The position numbers and the translations under genes were made by a program. Under the pieces are notes generated by a model that was given only the letters and a program-made list of their open reading frames with translations, was not told where the DNA came from and ran no database searches. A stretch of DNA of 64,000 bases from Multifurca ochricompacta (lineage: Eukaryota; Basidiomycota; Agaricomycetes; Russulales; Russulaceae). The stretch covers positions 82,969-146,968 of the forward strand of contig WTXG01000086.1 in NCBI GenBank assembly GCA_022496185.1, given 5' to 3'. Below, one piece after another: positions 22,775 through 33,365 of the stretch; position 1 is the stretch's first letter; every line of letters begins with the position of its first letter.

Positions 22775-23343
22775 TGTCATGAACTGACACCCTAGAAAAC
22801 CTCCTGACCCCCCAGAAATCCTCAGATGCTCCCAGAGACCTTGTAAAACCCTCAGAGACAAAGATAACCCTAGATTAAGACCAGAGAAGGGCCGGTCCAG
22901 ACCAGGGCCGGACTCCTGCCAAATTGGAGACCTGTGGGAAGAGTACTAACAAAACCCCACAATGTCTAAACAGCAGTGCACAAACTGCGGACTGCGGATT
23001 CCTAAGCCCAAAAGTGGGGCTATTCTCATTGGTGGATCAGTAGGGAGTTAAAGCAAAGTTAACCTCCCCTAAAGTGGTGCACAGACCAAAGTCCCGGTTG
23101 TAATTACGTATATAAACCCTTTGGGAATAGAATGGACAGCTCCAGACTGTCCACTTGTGATCCAGTTCCTGATTACCTAGGAGATTAGCCCCACCTTGTG
23201 GAAGGCTTCTCATCCCTTGCCCTTGAGCTGTTCGCTTCGTCTCCCTTGCACTTTCACCCTCACTCTCATCCTTTGCCCACTTCCAAATCCCTTCCCCTTC
23301 GCATACAACCCACTGTCCAGGCAGTTGACAGTGAGTTGTAACA
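22775..23343 (+). repeat. B2 5' LTR
   Basis: 569 bp, TGTCATGAAC...GAGTTGTAACA, an uninterrupted B LTR with TATA (tatataaa near 23109). It is followed at 23346-23355 by the same 10-nt self-priming site as B1. Confidence 0.92.
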
Positions 23344-23355
23344 TTTGGACAGTCT

Positions 23356-24440
23356 CTTTCACAGCAGACAGTGACTGACAAAGTGCCCTAGTGTCCCAAA
23401 ACAGCTCTCCTGTGTCCTACACCTCGGATCAAGCAGCCTCCCCCCCTACGAGCTTACCCCCCCCACGAAATCCTCAACTTTGCTGCCTTAGTAGAAGCAG
23501 CTGCCACAGCATCCCCTGCCCCCCTTCATCGGTCTTGCCTCCTCTGGAACTCCCAGAACTTCATCCTTTCCCTGTGCCCTCCCCCACCCTCCAATTGCCC
23601 CCTCTTGTCCCTCCAGGCCTCGTAAACGTGTCCAATACCTTTGGCACCCCCCCCCCTCGTTATATTCGTCTTCCAACCCCTGCTCCACCTCCCACTGCAG
23701 CAAATGCCCTCTCTCCCCACCACCCTGGCCTTGTCCATCGCACACCTCCTCCTTCTCTCGTCAATCGCCCCCTTTGCACTGACCATCCAACCAATCCTCA
23801 CCAGTATCTTATATACTACTCGCTTGACGGTCATCAAGAGTCTTGGGTGCCCGCTCAGTTCTCCAGAGAACCTAGCTTCTTTGACCAATTCCCCTGCTTT
23901 GTGGACGTGCTCGCTGATCTCCCCCATTATCTCCCTGGTGTGGGCATTCCTCTCCACTTTCCTCACTTTCACAACGTTCCTATTCGTCCTTGCCTTGATC
24001 GATTTCTTTGTTCCCCTCATTACCCCCCCTCCCACTTTGTAAACCTCAATCTTTGTGCCAAAGTAGGTTATTTGGCCCCCAACCCTCGCACTTTCCAAAG
24101 GGGCCTGCTGGTCTATTCCTGGAACGCTTCCCTTGCCTGCTTGAATCGCACCCTCTCCCCAGAACTGCAAGACATCTTTAGTGGGGCAAGAACATTACTC
24201 CAAGGCTTTGATCTCCTGGACAGACGATTTATCAGCCTCTTCGGCACCCTAAATTTTACTGATCTAGGTGTTACAATAGAAGACAGATATTTTACTGTTC
24301 GAGACGCACTTAGAACCCACCCAGAGCTCATCCCCTTCACCCAAGCAGTACTTTACCTACCAACCCTGTCCCCCTTCTCCCCATTCAGCCTGCAGACGGG
24401 TATACCTGTTTGAAGACATAGATTTCGATAGTAACCTCTA
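23356..24440 (+). pseudogene. B2 pre-gag ORF I
   Basis: Counterpart of B1 15770-16858 with fewer breaks: open from GTG 23391 to about 24350 in one frame, with a frameshift near 24350 before the shared ending ADGYTC, FEDIDFDSNL. It reads RGLLVYSW where B1 has a stop. Many B1/B2 differences are in third codon positions, suggesting past protein-level constraint. The first AUG on this transcript (near 23703) lies in the +1 frame and opens an overlapping hydrophobic frame to 24042. Confidence 0.5.
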
Positions 24441-24504
24441 AACAGTACGTTGTGCATCTAACTGTAGAGGTCCCTGGTAAATAAAGACATCTCTTGGTCC
24501 GGGA

Positions 24505-25487
24505 AAATAGTGTCCTTCCCTGCAGAAAGAGAAGAGCGTCTCCAACGGTCCAAAGACAATTCAACCACCTTTTCCAGCTTCACAGAGAAGCACAGCTCGC
24601 CCTCCTCTATCCAGAACCACTTATCAGCACCCTCCACGACGACAGACAAGCAGAAGGTTGGTGTGACGTCGATACCATCTATCTCCCCCTTCGAATTCTC
24701 CTCCCCTTTGGACAAGTCCTCTCCCAAACCCAGTACAACCAGTTCCTGTCCGGGCCCTGTCAGGCCATCCCTCGAGACTCCCAGCACCAACTTCTCTATT
24801 GGCACCTTGCTCAACTCACCCATTCCACAGGAGACCCCCTTGAAACACTCCTAGTCTGTGTCAACGACGAATACCTCTGGAAAGAACACATTCCCCCTCG
24901 AACCCCAGAACTTGAAACACTCTTGCTCAGAGGAGAACGCCTCTACTACCTCTCCACCTTTCGTCTAGACCATACCCGAATCAACCTCACCTTTGACGAG
25001 ATCCGCCTTCACTCTGCTCCCTCCCCTTCTGGCTGGCGCCTTGTAGAAACAGAAGGGATACAAATTGAATACCTGTGGACTGCTGATTACTGGGAGACCA
25101 CCTCACGCAACCACTGCCCCTTCCTTGTTAACCCCCCCATCTTCACAGACCCCCCTATCTCCCCACCTACACCGAACTCTCCCCAGAACCAGAAGAGCTC
25201 GCCTTCCCTACCCTTTCCCTTGCAGCAGTCACCCAAGAAGAAGAACGCCTCACCCAGACCCAGACAGCCTTAATTGGTAACACTACCACTTGGTCTGATC
25301 TTGAGACCCCCACAGAAAACACCTCTGACTTTGAAGAAAGCTCCCCTGTATCCAGACAATGCTGCCTCTGTGATATTGACCTCTGTACCTGTAACTTTCG
25401 TCCAGATACTCCCCCTACCCCCCAGGCATAGTATTGTGGAGGCCTTCAGCCTTTGATACATACTTACCCTCGCATTACTCGATCTAA
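24505..25487 (+). pseudogene. B2 pre-gag ORF II
   Basis: Counterpart of B1 16930-18500 without the solo LTR. It is open through CQAIPRDSQHQLLYWHLAQL and ETEGIQIEYLWTADYWETT, with frameshifts near 24550, 25150 and 25420. The tail has CCLCDIDLCTC (about 25360-25392) and ends near 25487 after PSHYSI. No ATG at its start (GTG TCC TTC). Unknown function. Confidence 0.5.
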
Positions 25488-25521
25488 GTAGGGAAAAAGA
25501 AATAAAAGACTCCTTTGCATT

Positions 25522-26746
25522 GTGGCTAGTATTACTGACTGGGCTATCAACCTGGCGTCCCAACACAGAAGAAGTCAGTCCAACTCCCCCCAAGACAGAA
25601 GAAGAAATCCTAGAAGACGCAGTAGCAATGACACCCCTGCCACACCTGCCCCCCATCACACCTCTAGAAGACAAAGAGCACAAACCCACCCCAGCCCTAG
25701 TGCACCACCGCCAGAACGACCAATTCCCCCTGTCCCAGAACCCTTCCTCGCTCATCTAAACTACTCCCCCATCCCACCAACGTCCACCCAGCTTGCCTCG
25801 ACATCGACACCCTTCTTGAACCTCCCAGTAGTAGAATCTGATCAGTCTCGGTCCCGATCCCCTTCCATTGTCCATCAAGTCAACCACATCTATCCTGCCA
25901 CAGATATCTTTGTCTCTAGGACACTACCCACTCGAAATCCTAGTGAACTACGAGAATTTCACCTTCATTGTTCTGCTCAGCTTGCAACTCAAAGAGCCAA
26001 TCACCTTGACGTCTACCATCCCCTGAGTGAAGCTAATCATATCACCACAGACCCCCTATACTTTGAAAATCTCCTTTGGTGACTTCGCATTGTTATCTCT
26101 GCCCCAGGAATAGTTGAAGAATATTACTGGATCCACAGAAACATCCGCAACTATCGTCTAGACCATGCTGTCCTTCGCCCAGCCTATCAAGTTTACTACG
26201 CCTGGAATGCCCAAGGGTGGACTACATACCGCCTTAGCACCCCTCTGAATGACCTCAGAACGACCTCTTACTGCTGAAGAATTAGCTCAGTCCCCTTTGG
26301 TTTCACCCACCCTATTTTTGACTAGAGACCGTACTTTTGTTGCTACCTGGAAAGGAGACAACTACTACACTCAGACTCTTGGACACGACTGGAAATGCCT
26401 TCGAGACAGCCGCATCCTTCCTGTAAACAATATCTCAGTAATTTCCCCAACATTGACCTCATCAGCAACCTTGACCTCCACACATTCTACGGAACATACA
26501 ACGGAAAGGAAGTCTGTTGGTCTGACACCCATACAGCATGGGTCTATCTTAATAACCACTGTGTCCAATTCCCAGTTGCTTCCATCACCTCAGACGAAGA
26601 AGAAGTATCTCAGTCCCTTGAAGCCGTAGAGCAATCCCTTGTGCTATCACCCTCAGAACCCCCCTACTCTCCCATCCATATCCCTTGCCTCCACAACCAC
26701 TGCCATTGCTTCACACCCCCCAAAGACACCAACACCTCTGAATATC
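25522..26746 (+). pseudogene. B2 pre-gag ORF III / Gag N-terminal region
   Basis: Starts GTG GCT AGT (25522) in the context cattgtggct; B1 has catcgtggct and D has catcgtggct at its Gag opening. It reads to FENLLW with TGA at 26080-26082, continues IVEEYYWIHRNI, then frameshifts near 26250, 26320 and 26430 before FYGTYNGKEVCWSDTHTAWV and the gag ATG. Unknown function; probably part of, or translated together with, Gag. Confidence 0.45.
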
Positions 26747-27145
26747 ATGAGTACTACTGCCACCTCCAGTGGAAAGATCCTGGGAGCACCCCCAGAATCT
26801 TTTGATGGTCAAGCTTCTAAAGCAGAACGTTTCTGGTCCCAACTAGCCAACTACTACTACCTGAATGAGGGTGCCTTCACTGATGAGAGTAGACGAGTCT
26901 CTGCAGCCCTCACCCACTTTAAACTTGATACACCAGCAGGCGAATGGGCCAGAGACTGCACCAACACTGCACTCCAAGCCAACCCCCCTTCCTTTGGGAC
27001 TTGGGACCGCTTCAGAATTGACTTTGAAAAACAGTTCATTCCAGTAGAGAGTTGCCTCCTGTCCACCAAAGCCATGTATGAAATTCACCAAGGCACTCGC
27101 CCCTTCAATGACTGGTACCAAGAGTGGTCCACCCATGCTACTCGT

Positions 27146-27714
27146 TGTTATGCACCCCGTCCCTCCCTGTCTTTTTCTTCTTACCCAGTGACGAACCTTC
27201 CCAACCACCTACCCTTCACTATACGATCACGTCTCCTTCGTGGGACCCATCACATGCCCTTTGCCCATCCACGTGACTTATTTGTTTCCCTCTGTTTACC
27301 TACGCTTATCGCTTATCACCTTATCATAAGACCGGACACTTACTTAATTCCCTATCAGTAGAAGCCAGGCTTTACGCCCTCCGCTTCCAGATATTTGGGC
27401 CCACTTGACTCCGTGATTTCTTATCAGTAGACGCCCGTTTTCTTACGTATATAAGCCCACTGTAGCTACACTGTAAAGCTCAGACTCGACTTATTGAATA
27501 CATCGGTGCCTGTCTTCTGGACATCCCTTGTAACCACTTAAGTTCCTTCGTCTCAGTGCTTCCGGCACTTTCCGTTCAACATTGTCTTAAGGAACAGCCC
27601 TTTTGACTTTGACTCATCTCACCCGAACTCCAAGGAGCCTTATTGGTTTCTTACCTGATCTTGTAACCGAGCTGTCACACAAGTCGTGTGGAGCGTCCCG
27701 CACCGGACGTAACA
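27146..27714 (+). repeat. D2 5' LTR
   Basis: 569 bp, TGTTATGCACC...GGACGTAACA. TATA box tatataag near 27449, then agactcgactt, the predicted mRNA start and self-priming donor. Confidence 0.94.
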
Positions 27715-27716
27715 TC

Positions 27717-27727
27717 AAGTCGAGTCT
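27717..27727 (+). promoter_or_regulatory. D2 self-priming site
   Basis: aagtcgagtct, 2 nt inside the LTR, is the exact complement of agactcgactt in the D2 LTR. It is now separated from the rest of D2 by the D1 insertion at 27744. Confidence 0.75.
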
Positions 27728-27743
27728 CTCATCGTGGCTTCCA

Positions 27744-28315
27744 TGTTACGAACCCCGTCTTTACCCGTATTTTTCCTTTTACCTAACGACAACCCTTCCT
27801 TACCGCCCACTTTACATTACTCGATCACGTCTCCGTCGTGGGATCTGTCACATGCCCTTCGTCCATCCCCGTGACCTCTTTGATTGTTCATATTTGCCTA
27901 CCGTTATCTTCGTTATCGTTTATCTTCTTATCATACGACCGGACACTTACTTAATTCCCTATCAGAAGCCAGGCTTTACGCCCACCGCTTTCGTATATTC
28001 GGGCCCACTTGACTCCGTTATCTTATCTATAGACGCCCACTCGATTACGTATATAAGTCCGCTGTAACTACCTTGTAGACTTCAGACTCGACTTATTGAA
28101 TACATCGGTGCCTGTCTTTTGGACATCTCCTTTGATCACTTAGTTCCTTCGTCTCAGTGCTTCTGGCACTTTCTGTTCAACAGCGTCTGAGGTGCAGCCC
28201 TCCAGACGTTGACTCGTCCCATCTAAACTCCAAGAAGCCTTATTGGTTTCTTACCTGACTTCGTATAACGAGCTGTCGCACAAGTCGTGCAGAACGTCCA
28301 GCACCGGATGTAACA
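27744..28315 (+). repeat. D1 5' LTR
   Basis: 572 bp, TGTTACGAACC...GGATGTAACA. TATA tatataag near 28053 lies about 30 bp before agactcgactt (28084-28094). The only ATG downstream of that point in the LTR (ggATGtaac) is a CpG decay product; the 3' LTR has ggacgtaac. Confidence 0.95.
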
Positions 28316-28317
28316 TC

Positions 28318-28328
28318 AAGTCGAGTCT
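28318..28328 (+). promoter_or_regulatory. D1 self-priming site
   Basis: aagtcgagtct, 2 nt after the LTR, is an 11-nt perfect complement of 28084-28094. The length equals the 11-nt self-primer known for Tf1. Confidence 0.78.
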
Positions 28329-28334
28329 CTCATC

Positions 28335-29852
28335 GTGGCTTCCAGCCGCAGTCAGACCCTCTTTAAAGAAGAACCGATCGAACGCAGGGACGAGCCTGAC
28401 CTTTCACAGCAGGTACTTGGCTCTGCCACCTGGAAAGACTTTGAGTCCGAGTTTGGATACTACGTCTATCACGACGGAAGATACCAACCGGTAGAATACG
28501 ACGACGAGAAAAGAGTTTGGTATCGTATCCGATACTCGGATAGCCGACACTCTTGGGTCACTACAGGACCCGCCCCACCTGAATTTGGATTAGGACCGTG
28601 GAGGGAGAACCCCCTGGCCATTGTCACGGACTCTGAACCAGAAGAGTACGTAGAAGAACACAGTGAAGAAGCACTGGTATTAGCGTCGACTACAACCCCA
28701 GTTGCACCCGCAGTTGTCACGATCAGAGCCCCTGCATTGACAACTCCCCAAATTTCGATACAATCCTCTGACACCGTCACCCCATTTCATCAGAACATGT
28801 CCACCATTGCGGCCCAACTCCCTGACCCAGTTCCTCCTCCTCCTCCTCCTCCCCCACCCGCTGCCGTGCTACCACCCAACATTCCCCCACCTTCGGGGCG
28901 GCTGTCAGGTGTACTACCCCAAACGTTCACTGGGGATCGGTCACAAAGCAAAAAGTTTATGTTGGAGTTTACAACCTTTAAGAACTTCAACCACGATGTC
29001 CCACAGATTGTCAACCCCTTTCAACGAGCCAATCTGTTCCTCTCCCTGATTCGGGGGGATGCAGTGGACGACTGGACCATGGAGCAGCTGGAATGGCTGA
29101 ATGAACAAGTCGAAAATGGACGTCGAACTACTAGCGAAGGTCTTTGGGAGACTATCGCCGAGCGGTTTAAAGATGCCTTCACGGATGGGCAGGCCAAGCA
29201 GAAGGCAGCCCGAGAGTTAAAGTCTCTCCGAATGGAGAAGGGAGAACTTGACGCATATGTCGCCAAGTTCAGAAGTCTGGCCAACAGAGCCGGCTACGAC
29301 ACAGACGAAGAGGCGACATTAGACCTCTTCTCGCAAGGGTTACCTAACCCACTGGTGAAAAATATTATCCAGTTTCACCACCCCCATGACTGGGATACGT
29401 GGGTTGATGCTGCCCGACGACAGCAGCAGGATTACCTAGACTTCCAAACACGCTTTGGGGTCGATACGAAGAAAGGAAAGACCCGCGACCAGTGGAAGGC
29501 CGCCTTCGGAGTCAAGCCCGCACATGTTAGTCAGAGGGACCCAAATGCCATGGACACCTCTGCCGACAGAACCAGAGCACGGGTTGCACTCACGGAAGAC
29601 GAGAGGCAGACGTTAATGAAGGAAGGAAGGTGCTTTCGCTGCAAGGCGCAAGGCCACATGTCCAAAGAATGCCCAAAAAGGGGGGCGCGAGCGGCGGAAG
29701 CGGTGGTCAAATCTGTTCAGAATAACCCACCAACCGTCGACAAGAAGACGAAAGAAGAAAAGGCACAGGAGATATGGGCAAACATGATGAAAGAAAGTGA
29801 GGAAGTGCGAGCCATCCTGGTGGAAAAGGCATTCGCGAAGAAGGATTTTTGA
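28335..29852 (+). CDS. gag: D1 Gag (with AUG-less N-terminal extension)
   Basis: Structural protein of the particle. The frame is open from just after the LTR (in-frame TAA at 28311-28313). It has no ATG until 28797, which is also the first ATG in any frame downstream of the PBS, so two products are possible: a 351-residue Gag from ATG 28797 (MSTIAAQ) and a longer form from a non-AUG codon such as GTG 28335 (catcGTGgct). The extension (about 150 aa) carries FGYYVYHDGRYQPVEYD and VWYRIRYSDSRHSWV. A polyproline tract (about 28830-28890) comes next. The capsid-like retrotransposon Gag region (about 28910-29440) and one zinc knuckle, CFRCKAQGHMSKEC (about 29632-29673), follow. It ends GAT TTT TGA with pol in the -1 frame. 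Confidence 0.88.
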   Translation: MASSRSQTLFKEEPIERRDEPDLSQQVLGSATWKDFESEFGYYVYHDGRYQPVEYDDEKRVWYRIRYSDSRHSWVTTGPAPPEFGLGPWRENPLAIVTDSEPEEYVEEHSEEALVLASTTTPVAPAVVTIRAPALTTPQISIQSSDTVTPFHQNMSTIAAQLPDPVPPPPPPPPPAAVLPPNIPPPSGRLSGVLPQTFTGDRSQSKKFMLEFTTFKNFNHDVPQIVNPFQRANLFLSLIRGDAVDDWTMEQLEWLNEQVENGRRTTSEGLWETIAERFKDAFTDGQAKQKAARELKSLRMEKGELDAYVAKFRSLANRAGYDTDEEATLDLFSQGLPNPLVKNIIQFHHPHDWDTWVDAARRQQQDYLDFQTRFGVDTKKGKTRDQWKAAFGVKPAHVSQRDPNAMDTSADRTRARVALTEDERQTLMKEGRCFRCKAQGHMSKECPKRGARAAEAVVKSVQNNPPTVDKKTKEEKAQEIWANMMKESEEVRAILVEKAFAKKDF

Positions 29853-32800
29853 CCGGCTCAACCCCATCGGCCTGGGCACGAGCATTGCATGTAACCTCTG
29901 TGTATACTAGTCGCTTCAAATCGTTGAAAATACCAGTACATTTCGAGACTACACAGAGGACGGCCGATCGTGACATCCTGGTTGACTCAGGAGCTACCGA
30001 CAACTTCATAAGCCCGCGAATGGTGAAAACCATGGGGCTGGGAATGCTGGCATTACCCCAGGAAAAGAATATCTGGAATATTGACGGAACCGCCAACCGT
30101 GCTGGAAAGATCACGCATTACACCGACCTCAATGTCCAAGTGGGAGAAGGAATGAAAGTTATACGCTTCCTAGTCACCAATCTAGGCGGAGAAGATCTAG
30201 TCTTGGGATATCCCTGGCTCGCCGCATTCGAACCAAAGATCAATTGGAGCGATGCGACAATGGATAAGGACTTCTACCCTGTACTCATCACATCGATAGG
30301 GTATGATTATAAAGTCCGACACTCCGTAGCGCGCAAGGCAGACACAGACGAAGAAAGCTCAGGAAACTGCTTCGTCACCAAAGCATCCGAACTCGCACAG
30401 AAAGCAGTGGAGGGACATGCAGAAAAGACGTTCGAAGAAGTGGTGCCAGCAGAATACCATCGACACTGGAAAGTGTTTTCGGAGGAGGAATCGCAACGTT
30501 TTCCCCCTGCACGACCATGGGATCATGCTATCAACTTCATACCCGATACCCCATCAGCGATAGACTGTAAAATCTACCCATTGTCACAGGCAGAACAGAC
30601 CGCGCTCATGGCATTCCTCGAAGAACATCTGGCAAAAGGATATATTCGCCCATCGAAGTCACCCTACGCATCGCCGTTCTTCTTCATTAAAAAGAAAGAC
30701 GGCAAGCTTCGACCTGTTCAGGACTACCGACGAATAAACGCCTATACTGTGAAGAACGCCTACCCCTTGCCACTCATCTCCGAGCTCATTGATACCATGA
30801 GGGACAAATCGTTGTTTTCCAAGATGGATGTCCGGTGGGGTTACAACAACATTCGGATTAAAGAAGGGGATCAATGTAAAGCGGCTTTCAAAACTAACCA
30901 GGGACTCTTCGAACCGAATGTCATGTTCTTTGGCCTTACCAACTCTCCTGCCACCTTTCAGTCAATGATGAACCACATATTCCGTGATCTTATCCTCACT
31001 GGTGAAGTGGTGGTTTACATGGATGACATACTGGTAGCAACTGGAAACGATCTAACCCATCATCGAGAGCGAGTACATCAGGTACTGGACATCCTACACA
31101 AACATGACCTATACCTCAAGCCCGCCAAGTGTTCATTCGAGCAGCCGAGTGTGGAATACCTGGGAGTCATCTTAGAAGGAGGACAGGTCCGCATGGACCC
31201 CGTAAAAGTGCAAGGAATCCGGGAATGGCCAGTGCCTACGTGTGTCAAGGACGTACGGTCATTCATCGGATTCTGTAATTTCTATCGACGCTTTGTCCGA
31301 GGTTTCTCAGGAATTGCTCAACCGCTGAACGGGTTATTGAAAAGGATGTCCCCTGGCATTGGACAGAAGAACACCAAACCGCCTTTGAACAAATCCGCGA
31401 CATTATTGGCTCAGAACCGGTCCTGTTGCAACCAGATTTGCAAAAACCGTTCGAACTTGAGGTTGATGCGTCCCACTTTGCAAACGGCGCCGTATTAAAT
31501 CAGCGGGACACAATGGGACTCCTCCACCCCGTGGCCTTTTACTCAGAAACATTCTCACCAGCGGAACGGAACTACGATATTTGGGACAGGGAATTACTGG
31601 CTATTGTAAAAGCTTTGCGACATTGGCGACCATACCTAGCGGGAACTCCGCACAAAACTGTTATTTACACCGATCATTCCAACCTACTGTACTGGAAAGA
31701 ACCCCACAAGATTAGCAGACGAGTCGCTCGCGAAGTCCTAGAGTTGGAAGAATACAACTTCGTGCTCAAACACGTCGCAGGAAGTCGCAATGCACGAGCT
31801 GACGCACTGTCACGACGACCGGATTTAAATGATGGTGGAGAGGATAACATTAACGTCACAGTACTCCCCGAAGAGGTCTTTGCAAGAGCTGCGGTTGTCA
31901 GCCTTCATGATATGGATTTATGGGCCCAAGTATCCCAAAATATGAACCAACAATTATGCGAGGCATGGGCCGATGCACATAATCTGAAAAAGATCGATGG
32001 CTTGTGGTGGAAGGACGGGGATCGACTCGTTGTCACCGGTGGCGACAACATTAAGAGGGGGGTGATCCATTTTCACCACGACCTCCCCTCTGCAGGACAC
32101 CCTGGCATCGCCAACACTTACGCTCTCGCCAAACGCGACTACTGGTGGCCAAACATGAAGAAGGATGTAGAGGAATACGTGAAAGGGTGCGCAGACTGCC
32201 AAGCCAACAAAGTAAACACGCACCCACAACCACCAGCACCATTCCCGATTACGCCAACAGCCTCACAACCATTCCAAACTATCGCCATGGATTTCATCGT
32301 CAAACTCCCCGTCTCCAGAGGCTTCGACACAGTCCTTACCATCACCGATCATGACTGTTCGAAGGCCGCGCTGTTCATACCCTGTAAAGAGTCCATCACA
32401 GCAGAAGGAGTAGCCAAACTCTACCTAGATCACGTCTACAGACACTACGGCCTTCCTGAAAAGATCATCTCAGACCGCGACCCACGCTTCACATCTGCGT
32501 TCGCTCGAGCACTCTGTAAAACGTTGAATATCGCCCAGAACATCTCCACAGCGTATCACCCACAGACAGACGGACAGTCGGAAAGGACAAACCAATGGCT
32601 CGAACAGTACCTTCGATTTTGGTGCAACGGACGACAGGACGATTGGGCGGACTGGCTAGCGACAGCGGAGTTTGCCCATAACTCTTGGCCCAACGGCACC
32701 ACAAAGCACTCCCCATTCTCACTCATCATGGGATGGACACCTCGAGCCACATGGACCGGAAAGCCGACGAACGTCCCTTCGGCCGCACAACGTATCAACC

Positions 32801-33329
32801 AATGGGAAGAGATTCGGAAATCAGCCAATGAAAACTTGTTGAAGGCGCAGAAGACCCTGGCAGAGAAGCCTACAAAGTTCACGCCTTATCGGACCAATGA
32901 CATGGTGTGGTTGGAAGGGAAGAATATTCACACGTCACACCTGACAGCCAAGTTAGCACCCCGACGTCACGGACCTTTCAAGATAACAAGGAAGCTGTCG
33001 GACGTGTCATATGAACTCGAACTCCCCCCTACATGGCGCATTCATCCAGTCTTCCATGCCAAACTGCTCACCCCATACAAGGAAACGACCCTGCATGGAG
33101 AAAACTTCTCGAGACCCCCACCTGACCTTATCGATGGGGAAGAGGAGTGGGAAGTAGAACGCATTCTGGATTCGAAGTGGCAAGGCCGAGGGCGCAAACT
33201 ATACTACCTGATTAAGTGGAAGGGATTCCCACCCTCCGACAACTCATGGAACCAGCCGGGGATATCTCTGCCCCGACCCTTATCGCGGAGTTTCACACCC
33301 GACACCCAGAAGCGCCCAAGAACAGTTAA
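29849..33329 (+). pseudogene. pol: D1 pol (two single-base frameshifts)
   Basis: Protease (VDSGATDNFISP, about 29978-30013), RT with YMDDIL (about 31016-31033), and RNase H (IYTDHSNLLYW). Integrase follows: zinc finger H..H..C..C (about 32068-32210, CADCQANK) and DDE core (MDFIVKLP, SDRDPRF, QSERTNQ). A GPY/F-like module (RRHGPFKI) and chromodomain (EWEVERILDS, YYLIKWKGFP, about 33145-33260) end the protein. One base is missing near 31345 (after LLK in the RT-RNase H connection) and one near 33252 (just before PAGDI); both are in short homopolymers. Otherwise it is nearly identical to D2. True activity depends on whether these indels are real. Confidence 0.93.
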
Positions 33330-33365
33330 AAGAACGGCCCCGGATTCTCTCAAGTCCCCCAGTAT

